Shown here: positions 1 to 7,352 of the stretch, one piece after another
How positions within the stretch are numbered: the first letter of the stretch is position 1
Layout of the letters: each line of letters begins with the position of its first letter
Source: Competibacteraceae bacterium UBA2788
GTDB lineage: Bacteria; Pseudomonadota; Gammaproteobacteria; Competibacterales; Competibacteraceae
NCBI GenBank assembly: GCA_002352185.1
Contig: DEHY01000225.1
Coordinates: forward strand, 9,880-17,361
Direction of reading: 5' to 3'
Length of the DNA: 7,482 nucleotides
Notes under the pieces: generated by a model
The model's input: the letters and a program-made list of their open reading frames with translations, nothing else
Databases searched by the model: none
Told to the model about the DNA's origin: nothing
Position numbers and translations under genes: made by a program

Positions 1-449
1 GACGGATAGCGGTTCAGCAACCGGCTCAGGCCCAGCCGTTCGGCCAGATGCGCCACCGTGCCGTCATCGGGCAGATTGCACCAGCGCCGGGGCAGGTTAA
101 TGTTGTCATGCACCGTCAGGAATCCCAGCAACCCTCCGCTTTGCAGCACATAGCCGAAATAACGTCGGCGCAGGGCGGCCAGCGCATCCAGATCGCCGAC
201 CTGCCACAGCGCCCGCAGGTCGATTTCCGGTTGACCGGGCGGGGCGAGAGTAAAGGTTTCGGCGCTGTCCACGCTCAACACCATCGCCAGCACGTCCAGC
301 AGTGTGCTTTTGCCGCAACCGCTGGCGCCGACCAGCGCCAGCCGTTCGCCGGACTGAATCGTCAACTCCGGCACTTCCAGGCAAAACGCCGTGCCGCCAC
401 TGGCGCGGCATTTGTGCAACTGGCTGATGCGGAACACCACAGCGGGCAT
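1..449 (-). CDS. ABC transporter ATP-binding protein (LolD/MacB/TagT-like), N-terminal 149 codons, cut by the window edge
   Basis: The minus-strand frame opens at ATG 449-447, 9 bp after the VWA stop, and stays open to the window edge. The protein begins MPAVVFRISQLHKCRASGG. Walker A is GASGCGKST at residues 41-49 (K47). The Q-loop is 'YFGYVLQSGGLLGFLTV' with Q103, followed by HDNINLP, as in the LolD/MacB class that pairs with FtsX-like permeases. The frame stops at RYPS, where the signature motif (LSGGQ) would come next; Walker B and the H-loop are also outside. The ATPase would sit on the cytoplasmic face of the membrane. No strong ribosome site is visible, so translation may be coupled to the VWA gene. 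The tight link to a VWA/kinase pair points to TagT of the type VI threonine phosphorylation pathway. LolD- or MacB-like exporters cannot be excluded without the permease. Confidence 0.88.
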   Translation of the reverse strand, partial: MPAVVFRISQLHKCRASGGTAFCLEVPELTIQSGERLALVGASGCGKSTLLDVLAMVLSVDSAETFTLAPPGQPEIDLRALWQVGDLDALAALRRRYFGYVLQSGGLLGFLTVHDNINLPRRWCNLPDDGTVAHLAERLGLSRLLNRYP

Positions 450-458
450 GACGGCGGC

Positions 459-2405
459 TCAGGGCAACGCACTCAACGGCACTCGATACACCGCATCGCC
501 GGGCGTGGCGTTGCCGAAGCTGATCCAGTTGCTGATGTCATTGTGAAATTTCTCGTACAGCTTGATCTTGGATTGCAGCTCGTCAATGAAATCCTGCTGC
601 TCGCCCGCGCTCCAGCTCAGCCACAGATCCTGAGTAATGCCCAGCACTTTGCTTTTGTAGGGCAGCCCCTCCAGAAATTCGCTCAACAGGCCGCTCTCGT
701 ACAGATTGCTGAACTGTTTCTGGCGCAGTCGGCTGGGGTCGCGGCTGAGATTGGCTGCCGCTGACGCCACTTCCTGAAAGAAATTCTGCGGGCTGACCCG
801 GGCTTTTGCGGCGGCGTCGGCAATGAGCTTGAGTCCCTGTTGCAACTCATTCAATTGCCACTTGCTGAGCAGGACGCAGACCTGAAACGCGGGCTGGGCC
901 GGATTGGCAAGGTCGTGGTCGGCGACCCAGGCGGTGACGACACGCGGCGCCTGGGCGCCCCGCACCCGGCCAAGAAAGTCCATTTGCATGGCGTAACCCA
1001 GTGCTTCCGCCTTGGTTTTCGGATCAGTGACGGACGTTGCCGTCGGCGGGGGAGCGCTCAACGGTTTGCCGGTGGCGACTTCCTGAATCAACCGGGTGAA
1101 TACGCCGGCGATGTGCTCGATTTCAGCGCCGAAGCGATTCACGTCGCCGGTCGGGATCGGCACATACAAATCGCCGAGACGCGGGTTGGGGTCAGCAGTG
1201 AGCTGGCGATACTGCGTTTCGGCCAGGGCGTGATTTTTGGCCCCCTGCGGGGTGCGCAGGTGCAGGACGAAAATCTTGACCTGCTGCCGCTGCGCCGCTT
1301 CCCGAATCTGGCCTTCGTTGATCCCGGTGGCGGCGGCTGGATCATTACTGCGTAGAGCGCCGGCGTCGGTAATCAGAAAGAGGACGCGCGCGCCGTAATC
1401 GCTCCAGTCCATGTTGTCCAGCGCGGTTATCACCCCGCTGAAGGCGTCTTCATTGAAGGTGTGGCTGGACACCTTGGTGGCTTTGACGTTGCCGATCAGA
1501 TTCAGAAACTGGTCGCGATCCTGACCTTCTTCCAGATTGGCGTAGACGCGGCTGACATATTCCAGACCGGGAGTCTTAGCCACGCTGTTGCGGTACGCCA
1601 CCAGCCCGAAACTCACCTTGTCGCTCAGACCGGCGGCGCGAATGGCGTCGTAGAGCTTGCCGACCACCTGACGGGTGCGGTCAATATACGGGTCCATGGA
1701 TAAGGTGGTGTCGATGACGAACACCATCGCGGTTTTCAGGGCGCGCGGCGGCGGCGCGGTCTGGGTTTGCAGGCCGTTGCCGGGATCGATGGAAGCGACT
1801 TGCAGCAGGGACACCGGCTGGCCGCCGGGCGTGAACGCTTCGCTGAAATTGAAAATCGGGAGTAGATAAAACCGGTCCTGCGGCACGGCTGTGTCCACCG
1901 GTTCCAGCGCCACCAGTTCGCCGGCGCTGGCCTGACCGGCCTTGGCCGCCTTGGCCTGTTCCTGCAAAGCCTGCACTCGTCCAGCGGGAGACGGGTCGTT
2001 CAGCGTGGCGGACAGCGCGGTCTGGGTGCGGAAGAACAGCACCGGCGCTCGCCCGGAACGCTCGGCGAACTTGAGTACCAGGGTTTGTTTCCAGTCGCTG
2101 AGCTGAGCAGCGGACAGCCAGCCGTCCGGCTCGCCGCTGCTGGCGGCCCCGACTTGCACCCACGGTTCGTTCTCTATGGTTTGGCGACCGTAAACATAGA
2201 ACACCGAGAATGCGGGCAACGGCTTGTCCACCAGCTTGCCGCCCGGACCGGGCGCACTGCGCAACTGGGCGTCGGGGTGAGTCAGAATGCGCTGATACAG
2301 CGTTTTCTTGCCGTCGATCAGCAGCGGCGTACCGGCCAGAACGGCGGCGCTCCACACCCCCGAAACTAGAACGAGAGCAATTACCAACCTGTTATATCGG
2401 CTCAC
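459..2405 (-). CDS. Exported von Willebrand factor A (VWA) protein, resembling the periplasmic half of PpkA
   Basis: This 648-residue protein starts at GTG. Residues 1-24 look like a signal peptide: basic start, hydrophobic core, likely cleavage after AVLA before G25. Residues 28-105 contain 'LLIDGKKTLYQRILT' and then a beta-rich SH3-like region ending in DGWLS. The VWA domain spans about 225-445. Its metal site (MIDAS) reads DTTLS (D232, T234, S236; the classic form is DxSxS), with a later ligand D347 in LFLITDAGA. The HTFNEDAFSG segment (315-324) lies between them. The C-terminal 200 residues are helical and end in GDAVYRVPLSALP. From memory, the 'GKKTLYQR' start and the 'GDAVY.VPL.ALP' ending match the C-terminal region of type VI PpkA kinases; an alignment is needed to confirm it. 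It probably binds a ligand or partner in the periplasm and signals to the kinase encoded just upstream. The next gene starts 9 bp after the stop. Confidence 0.88.
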   Translation of the reverse strand: MSRYNRLVIALVLVSGVWSAAVLAGTPLLIDGKKTLYQRILTHPDAQLRSAPGPGGKLVDKPLPAFSVFYVYGRQTIENEPWVQVGAASSGEPDGWLSAAQLSDWKQTLVLKFAERSGRAPVLFFRTQTALSATLNDPSPAGRVQALQEQAKAAKAGQASAGELVALEPVDTAVPQDRFYLLPIFNFSEAFTPGGQPVSLLQVASIDPGNGLQTQTAPPPRALKTAMVFVIDTTLSMDPYIDRTRQVVGKLYDAIRAAGLSDKVSFGLVAYRNSVAKTPGLEYVSRVYANLEEGQDRDQFLNLIGNVKATKVSSHTFNEDAFSGVITALDNMDWSDYGARVLFLITDAGALRSNDPAAATGINEGQIREAAQRQQVKIFVLHLRTPQGAKNHALAETQYRQLTADPNPRLGDLYVPIPTGDVNRFGAEIEHIAGVFTRLIQEVATGKPLSAPPPTATSVTDPKTKAEALGYAMQMDFLGRVRGAQAPRVVTAWVADHDLANPAQPAFQVCVLLSKWQLNELQQGLKLIADAAAKARVSPQNFFQEVASAAANLSRDPSRLRQKQFSNLYESGLLSEFLEGLPYKSKVLGITQDLWLSWSAGEQQDFIDELQSKIKLYEKFHNDISNWISFGNATPGDAVYRVPLSALP

Positions 2406-2412
2406 GCCTGGA

Positions 2413-2416
2413 CTCC
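2413..2416 (-). promoter_or_regulatory. Ribosome binding site of the VWA gene, in the 66-bp gap
   Basis: GGAG on the minus strand is 7 nt before the GTG at 2405-2403 and supports that start. The rest of the gap (2406-2471) shows no clear promoter or terminator. It does hold a perfect 7-bp tandem duplication (GCCATGC twice on the plus strand, 2438-2451). The kinase and VWA genes are therefore probably co-transcribed. Confidence 0.6.
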
Positions 2417-2471
2417 ATTCGATAATGAGTAGCTTGGGCCATGCGCCATGCGCTCACCCAATCCACAATGA

Positions 2472-4514
2472 CTACAACGACCAGTCCTGCAATAACGCTT
2501 GCGCGTCGGCATCGCCCCGCGCCGCTTCCCGCTCCACCCAGACGCGCAGTGCGCCCAAGCGCGGGTTGGCTTCGGCTATGCCGCCGGCGGCGGCCTTGCG
2601 ATACCACTCGTGGGCCTTGGCGGCGCGGCGGCGCGGCAGCGGGGTGGGTTCGCTGCGAGCCGGATCGTACATTTCCGCCAGGCTGAAAGCCGCCGCCGCG
2701 TGGTTCTGCTCGGCGGCTTGCTGATACAGCAGGAAAGCGCCCTGCAATCCGCCAGGTTGCGCCTGAAATTGCCGCGCCAGCGCATAGATTTGGTCAGGCG
2801 TCAGATTTTCCTGCAATTTTTTGCGCGCATCCTGATCGGTGAACGAGGACAGCGGTGGGGGAGCCGGAGTTGGAACTGGAACCGGAGTTGGAGTTGGGGT
2901 TGGGGCTGGAGTGGGTGCCGGAGTAGGTTCTGGAACGGGAACCGGAGCGGAACGCAGCCACCAATAGCCGCCCACGCCCACTACGGCTAACAGCCCCACG
3001 GCACACAGGATCAGCAGCAGGTTGCTCTGGGGCCGCTCGCGCTGATCTTCATCGCCTTGAGTCGCGTCGCGTCGTGGGTGCGCGGTTTCTTCCCTGAATT
3101 CAGACAGCGAATGCTCTGGCTGGAGAGGGGCGCTCTCTTCCCGCCGCGCCTTATCTGGCTGGAGTTGATCGGGTTCTTGCGGTTGCGCCGGGATGTCCTC
3201 CCACGCGGTGATGTGATCGGGAGCGTCCAGATCTGGCCTCGAAACGACGGTCTCAATAGCGGCGCCGGTGGGCGAAGGCATCGCTGTCGGCTCGACTTTT
3301 TCGCCCACCCGACCGCGCCGACGCACGCCGAGACTGGCGGGAGCGGGAATATCGCGCCAGTTCACCGCACGTTCCTGGGGCCTGCTCCAGCCGGGCGCTT
3401 TCAGTCCGATGCGATAGTTGCCGTTTTCCATGTGCCGCACGATCTCCGGCCCCAGCGCGAGACGGCTTTCCCGTCCGGCGATCACTTCGATCCGCAGCGG
3501 CTCGAACCAGTATTCGCCATTGCGCCAACCCTCCGATCCCAGATCATCATCGCCGTATCCGAGTCGCTTGACACAGAGCTGGACTTCCCGCGCAGGCAAC
3601 GCCAATCCCTCGATCACCAATACCGCATAACCGGCTCCCTGCTGGCTGTCGGCTTCCACCCGCATCCGCCATTCCCCTTCGCCCGGCATCGCCTCGCGCC
3701 CGGTCTGCGCCGTGGAATCCGTACCCAAGAGCGCGAGTTCTTCCAGCAATTGCGCGGCGGTCGCGAAACGCTGTTCAGGTTTTTTAGCCATCAACCGATC
3801 CAAAATGCCCTGGTAGCGCGCCAGCGCGCCGGGCAAGCGCGGGATCGGTTGATCGCGATGCAAGGTCAGCAAGGTCAGGCGGTCTCGCGCCTGATAGGGT
3901 CTAGCACCGGTCAGCATTTCGTAAAACATGATGCCCAGGCTGTACAGGTCGCTGCGGCTGTCTACGCGCTCGCCCAGCGCCTGTTCGAGGCTCATATAGC
4001 TGGGCGTGCCCAACGCCCAGCCGGTTTGGGTCAACTGCTGATCCTGGTGGTAATCCTTGGCGATGCCGAAATCCGATACGACGGCGGCCCCATCGGCGCG
4101 GAACAGGATATTGGCGGGCTTAATATCCCGATGCACCAGCCCTTGCTGATGGGCGTAGTCCAGCGCCATCGCCGCCTGATTCAGGATGGTGACTACCTGC
4201 TCAGCGCTCAATCCCTGCTGAATCCGTGCTTCCAACGTGCCGCCCTCGGCGTATTCCATCGCCATGTAATAACAGCCGGATGATTCCCCGACATCGTGAA
4301 CGGTGATGATGTGGCGATGATTGAGGCGGGCGACGATGCGGCCCTCACGCAGAAAGCGCTCCTGAAACTGCGGGTCCGCCAAGGTCAGCACCTTGAGCGC
4401 CACCTGCCGGTTAAGCGAGTTCTGCGTCGCAAGGAAGACACGCGCCATGCCGCCGGCGCCGAGCGTCTTTTCGAGGGTGTAGCCGGGGATCTGAAACGTG
4501 GGGGATAAGGTCAT
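2472..4514 (-). CDS. Membrane-anchored Ser/Thr protein kinase, PpkA-like, with periplasmic Sel1-like tail
   Basis: This 680-residue Hanks-type kinase looks fully active. The Gly-rich loop is GAGGMARV (19-26), the ATP lysine K41 is in ALKVL, and the alphaC Glu is probably E57. The catalytic loop is HRDIKPAN (128-135; D130, K132, N135). DFG is at 148-150, the activation segment holds T162, T164 and T170, and the P+1/APE region reads GTPSYMSLEQ (E177). R249 is the conserved late arginine. The HRD arginine marks an RD kinase, usually activated by phosphorylation of its activation loop. Residues 281-395 form an unassigned beta-rich domain, and 396-498 a charged linker. A single transmembrane helix (499-520) puts the C-terminus in the periplasm, where a Pro-rich stalk (524-554) leads to a Sel1/TPR-like tail (about 575-676; 'AHEWYRKAAAGG' is a typical Sel1 segment). 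It lies 66 bp before the VWA gene. The kinase call is firm; the PpkA relationship is inferred from layout and neighbours. Confidence 0.92.
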   Translation of the reverse strand: MTLSPTFQIPGYTLEKTLGAGGMARVFLATQNSLNRQVALKVLTLADPQFQERFLREGRIVARLNHRHIITVHDVGESSGCYYMAMEYAEGGTLEARIQQGLSAEQVVTILNQAAMALDYAHQQGLVHRDIKPANILFRADGAAVVSDFGIAKDYHQDQQLTQTGWALGTPSYMSLEQALGERVDSRSDLYSLGIMFYEMLTGARPYQARDRLTLLTLHRDQPIPRLPGALARYQGILDRLMAKKPEQRFATAAQLLEELALLGTDSTAQTGREAMPGEGEWRMRVEADSQQGAGYAVLVIEGLALPAREVQLCVKRLGYGDDDLGSEGWRNGEYWFEPLRIEVIAGRESRLALGPEIVRHMENGNYRIGLKAPGWSRPQERAVNWRDIPAPASLGVRRRGRVGEKVEPTAMPSPTGAAIETVVSRPDLDAPDHITAWEDIPAQPQEPDQLQPDKARREESAPLQPEHSLSEFREETAHPRRDATQGDEDQRERPQSNLLLILCAVGLLAVVGVGGYWWLRSAPVPVPEPTPAPTPAPTPTPTPVPVPTPAPPPLSSFTDQDARKKLQENLTPDQIYALARQFQAQPGGLQGAFLLYQQAAEQNHAAAAFSLAEMYDPARSEPTPLPRRRAAKAHEWYRKAAAGGIAEANPRLGALRVWVEREAARGDADAQALLQDWSL
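2853..2945 (-). repeat. Low-complexity Pro-Thr/Val/Ala repeat inside the kinase gene
   Basis: This stretch encodes residues 524-554 of the kinase, nearly all Pro alternating with Val, Thr or Ala, built from near-repeated hexamers of the type CCAACT/CCGGTT. It lies just outside the membrane helix and probably acts as a stiff spacer that holds the Sel1-like tail away from the membrane, possibly through the cell wall mesh. Such repeats change length by slippage in multiples of two residues. Confidence 0.8.
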
Positions 4515-4646
4515 GGCGGGGGCATTCCGGTGCAGAGGCTCGCAATGAGTTTAGTCGCAGTCAAGGTTGGGATACGAAAAGATGCAACCTGGCCGATGCG
4601 CTGCATTTTCCCCTGTCGTTGGCGTAAAACCGGCGTCCCGCCCATT
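4515..4646. other. 132-bp intergenic gap between the SrfC-family gene and the kinase gene
   Basis: This is the largest gap in the window and the most likely place for a separate promoter or processing site for the kinase, VWA and ABC genes. I see no convincing sigma70 pair: TTGACT is present on the minus strand, but no good -10 lies 16-18 bp downstream. There is no sigma54 GG-N10-GC match. A weak inverted repeat, AGGTTG (4564-4569) with CAACCT (4585-4590), has a 15-nt loop and no T-tract, so it is not a clear terminator. The kinase start ATG (4514-4512) has only a poor GGA-containing ribosome site about 11 nt upstream. No better in-frame ATG lies just upstream. Confidence 0.4.
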
Positions 4647-7325
4647 TTACCTGGCGTCCAGCGCGGCCAGAACCTGACCCAGCCGCCGGTTCTGCTCAAT
4701 GTCGGCTTCGGTCGCTGCCATTCCGGCGACATTGCCCTGAATCAACAGCGTCAGGGCATACAGCCAGTCGGCGTAGAAATCCTGGTCGTAGGGTAACGGT
4801 TTGGCGCTGAGTGGCGGATAGCCGACGAAAGGCGGGCGCGGCGCAAACAGTGGCCGCTGCCGTCCGGCAACAGTAATGACGGGACGACGCGCCGGATCGC
4901 CCTGTGCTGCAATGCCCAGCCCGCTGATGTAGGCATTCAGCAGCGCCGCTGCCGTCGCCGCCTGTCTCCACGCCAGTTTTCCGGGGTGGACATTGTGAAA
5001 ATGCGAGGCGTCGCGCACTTGGGCGGCAATGCGCCGCTGCACCTCCATCCGCTCGGCGCCGGTTGCGATTTCGTGAACCAGCGCGCCGAATTCATCCGCC
5101 GCCAGCCCAAAATAGCTTTGGGATTGACTCTCGCCGCTCAATTCACGCAATTGGTTCAGCCAGTGCGCCATCACTTCACGCGCATAGCGGTCGGCGGCGT
5201 CCATCGGCGGCGGACGACTCGTTGACGCCGATTTAATAAGTGTGGTCGGCGCGGTCGGTTCATCCTCGCCAAACAGGCTTAGAAGATCGTCGGCATCCAC
5301 TTGCGCGCCGATCAAATCCGGTTCGGGAGCGGCGGCTGCCGCTGCTTGGTCTGCTGCGGCGGGTTGATGTTCAACCAGAAAATAAACGTCGTACAGCGCC
5401 TCGTCGCTGACATGGAGATTCCACAGCAACTCGCCGAAGCGTTGCGCCACCGCGCAGCCCACCAGCTTTCGCGCCAGATTCTTGCCCAAATCCCGTTTCT
5501 TGGCGCGCTCGGCTTCGCGGTCGTCGCTGACGTAATAGCTGCGCAGCCGTCCCGCTGTCGCACGGCAGAGATCATCAATGCGCCGAGTCACCTGTTGCCG
5601 CTTGAGTCCGGGATTGCACACCGGACTTAATTGTTCGACCAGATAGCCGATGCCGCCGTCATTCAGGCGCATGGCCGCGTCCCAGGCGCGCGCCGGGTCG
5701 GCGAAATGGTTGCGCGCCTCGGCGTTGCCCAGAAACCCGGCGCGCAGATTTTGAATCGTGGCGCGTTCCGATTCGCGCACCTGTTTTTCGCGCTCGCCGT
5801 CGTAGTCGAAAATGGCTTTCTGCTTGAAATTGGGGTTGCGCAGCCAGAAGGTATTGCGGAATCCGCCTTGCCGATCCCAACTGCGCGGCCAATCGTGCTG
5901 CTTGCCGAAGAAGTCCAGCAGCGAGGAATAAAGCCGGGTACTCCAGCGCTGACCCGGATCGTCGGAAGCGCCGGCCTTCTGCTCAAATTCCATATCGAAC
6001 TTGGTCAACACCAGAAACAGCGAAACCGGGCTATCGGCCCGCGCTTCACTGCTCGCGCCATGGGTGGCGGCAATCCAGTCGCTCACCATGTCGGGCAGAC
6101 CGCGCACTTCCTGATTACCGGGACCGATGCACAGCAGCATTGCGGTCAATTCCTGCTCGGCGCAATAACGCTCGAACAGATAGGCCACCTTGCCGCGCAG
6201 AAAAAATCCCGACAGCGCTTCGGGACGCGCCAGATAGTCCGCCAGATCCTTAATCTGCTCCCGCGAGCGGGCGCCGGGAAAATCCAGCAGGTCGGTATGA
6301 TCAAACAGATCGTAGGCCGCGCCGTCCAGGCTGCCGGGTTTATGCTCCAGCACGATCCTGAGTTCGGCGGTCAACGCGGTAACGTCGGCGCGTGGTAATT
6401 CTACGATCCGGGTTCCGGCCAGCACCGCCACCCGGTCGCCGCCGTCGCCGCCCAGCCCGCGCAGCATCTGCACATCAATGATGCTTTGTTCACGCGGCGT
6501 CAGCGCCGCCAGCGGACAACGCGCCATCGCCGCGAAATCGAGGCTCTGCAACGCCAGATATAGTCGCAGATAAAGCTGGGTGAAGGCGGCGACATCGCCC
6601 CACAACACCGCGAACAGGCGGGCGCGATCCGGTGGCGTCAGGCGTGGAGCCAGTTCGGCGGCGCGATTCCAGAATTGCGTGTGTTTTAAGACTTTGATCC
6701 GTCCGGCGCCGCGAAAAGTGCGCCAGAAATACTCTTCCAGATCGTAAACATCGTCTTCGGTCAGCGGGTCCACCGGCGTGGGCGACGCCCGCCCGGCCAG
6801 TTCGGCGATGCGCTGGGCGATGGCGTCGGGTTCCGGATCGGGCCAGTCGTCCTGACGGCAATCGGCGTAAAAGGTGTTGCCGATGATTTTGACCAGGTCG
6901 CTCTGAGTCAGCAGCCGCAGCTCCACCGGATAATCCGGCGTCGCTTGCGGGGAACGATCCAGGGTGAAGCGCGTCACCAGTCCGGTGGATTCACGCCCGC
7001 CTTCGGGATTGATTTCCCGAATAAAATCTACCGTGCGGCTGGCGAAGCGCGCCAGCAGCGGATTCAGGCCGGGCCGGGCCAGCGCCGAAACCAGATAGGA
7101 TTTGCCGGCCTGGCTGGGGCCGAACACGCTTACGCTCATCTTGCGCTGCGCCGCGTGTTCCAGACTGCGCGCCAGCAGCGCGTTCTTGCGCAGTTCGCGT
7201 TGCAAGCCGACGCTGCTTTGCCCGATGCGGTCGCGGTTGTCGCCAACCCAGGCCAGCGCAGTTTGCAGGGCTTGACCGACGCTGCGGCACCGCTGCGCCA
7301 GTGGTTCGTCTTCGGGTGACATCAC
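4647..7325 (-). CDS. srfC: SrfC-family 'putative virulence factor' with P-loop GTPase-like motifs
   Basis: This is an 892-residue protein starting at GTG, of the SrfC family (named after a Salmonella gene linked to SsrB; biochemical role not established). A helical N-terminus leads to a Walker A/G1 motif GPSQAGKS at residues 69-76, with K75 and S76 as phosphate and Mg ligands. The segment ESTGLVTRF (112-120) has a conserved-looking Thr that could serve as G2. DFPG at 348-351, ending a hydrophobic strand, matches G3 (DxxG). FLVLTKFD at 437-444 matches G4 ([NT]KxD). Together these suggest a TRAFAC-type GTPase with an insertion of about 230 residues between G2 and G3. No G5 is clear. Residues 655-706 are an Ala/Pro/Asp-rich linker, followed by a helical C-terminal domain at 707-892. 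No signal peptide or clear membrane helix is seen, so it is probably cytoplasmic. SrfB, its usual partner, is not in the window. The family call is firm; the GTPase reading is inference. Confidence 0.85.
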   Translation of the reverse strand: MMSPEDEPLAQRCRSVGQALQTALAWVGDNRDRIGQSSVGLQRELRKNALLARSLEHAAQRKMSVSVFGPSQAGKSYLVSALARPGLNPLLARFASRTVDFIREINPEGGRESTGLVTRFTLDRSPQATPDYPVELRLLTQSDLVKIIGNTFYADCRQDDWPDPEPDAIAQRIAELAGRASPTPVDPLTEDDVYDLEEYFWRTFRGAGRIKVLKHTQFWNRAAELAPRLTPPDRARLFAVLWGDVAAFTQLYLRLYLALQSLDFAAMARCPLAALTPREQSIIDVQMLRGLGGDGGDRVAVLAGTRIVELPRADVTALTAELRIVLEHKPGSLDGAAYDLFDHTDLLDFPGARSREQIKDLADYLARPEALSGFFLRGKVAYLFERYCAEQELTAMLLCIGPGNQEVRGLPDMVSDWIAATHGASSEARADSPVSLFLVLTKFDMEFEQKAGASDDPGQRWSTRLYSSLLDFFGKQHDWPRSWDRQGGFRNTFWLRNPNFKQKAIFDYDGEREKQVRESERATIQNLRAGFLGNAEARNHFADPARAWDAAMRLNDGGIGYLVEQLSPVCNPGLKRQQVTRRIDDLCRATAGRLRSYYVSDDREAERAKKRDLGKNLARKLVGCAVAQRFGELLWNLHVSDEALYDVYFLVEHQPAAADQAAAAAAPEPDLIGAQVDADDLLSLFGEDEPTAPTTLIKSASTSRPPPMDAADRYAREVMAHWLNQLRELSGESQSQSYFGLAADEFGALVHEIATGAERMEVQRRIAAQVRDASHFHNVHPGKLAWRQAATAAALLNAYISGLGIAAQGDPARRPVITVAGRQRPLFAPRPPFVGYPPLSAKPLPYDQDFYADWLYALTLLIQGNVAGMAATEADIEQNRRLGQVLAALDAR

Positions 7326-7332
7326 ATGCTTT

Positions 7333-7337
7333 CTCCC
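7333..7337 (-). promoter_or_regulatory. Ribosome binding site of the SrfC-family gene
   Basis: GGGAG on the minus strand sits 7 nt before a GTG (7325-7323) and 10 nt before the next in-frame codon, ATG (7322-7320). The GTG spacing is closer to optimal. The two choices differ by one residue. An out-of-frame ATG at 7327-7325 is followed at once by TGA and is not a usable start. Confidence 0.55.
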
Positions 7338-7352
7338 GCTATAGCTCCTCGC

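Noticed and set aside
2438..2451. Perfect 7-bp tandem duplication in the gap before the VWA gene
   Set aside because: Too short to support a regulatory or mobile-element reading; it may have arisen by simple slippage.
3057..4283. Long plus-strand open frame (408 codons) opposite the kinase gene
   Set aside because: It lies wholly antisense to an unmistakable kinase, its translation shows no family features and is rich in Arg, Gly, Gln and Pro, and such frames are common opposite GC-rich genes.
459..4514. TerY-P type conflict triad (VWA, kinase, phosphatase)
   Set aside because: The VWA protein has a signal peptide and the kinase has a periplasmic tail, whereas TerY-like VWA proteins are cytoplasmic; no PP2C gene is present. 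The type VI PpkA/Tag comparison fits better.
4564..4590. Inverted repeat AGGTTG...CAACCT in the 132-bp gap
   Set aside because: A 6-bp stem with a 15-nt loop and no T-tract is too weak for an intrinsic terminator or a confident operator.
4511..4732. Short minus-strand frame spanning the gap between srfC and the kinase
   Set aside because: It overlaps both genes in another frame, has a poor start context and no recognisable feature.
5631..6398. Plus-strand open frame (255 codons) opposite srfC
   Set aside because: It is antisense to the SrfC motifs at residues 348-444, has no recognisable domain and is explained by GC-rich codon bias on the other strand.
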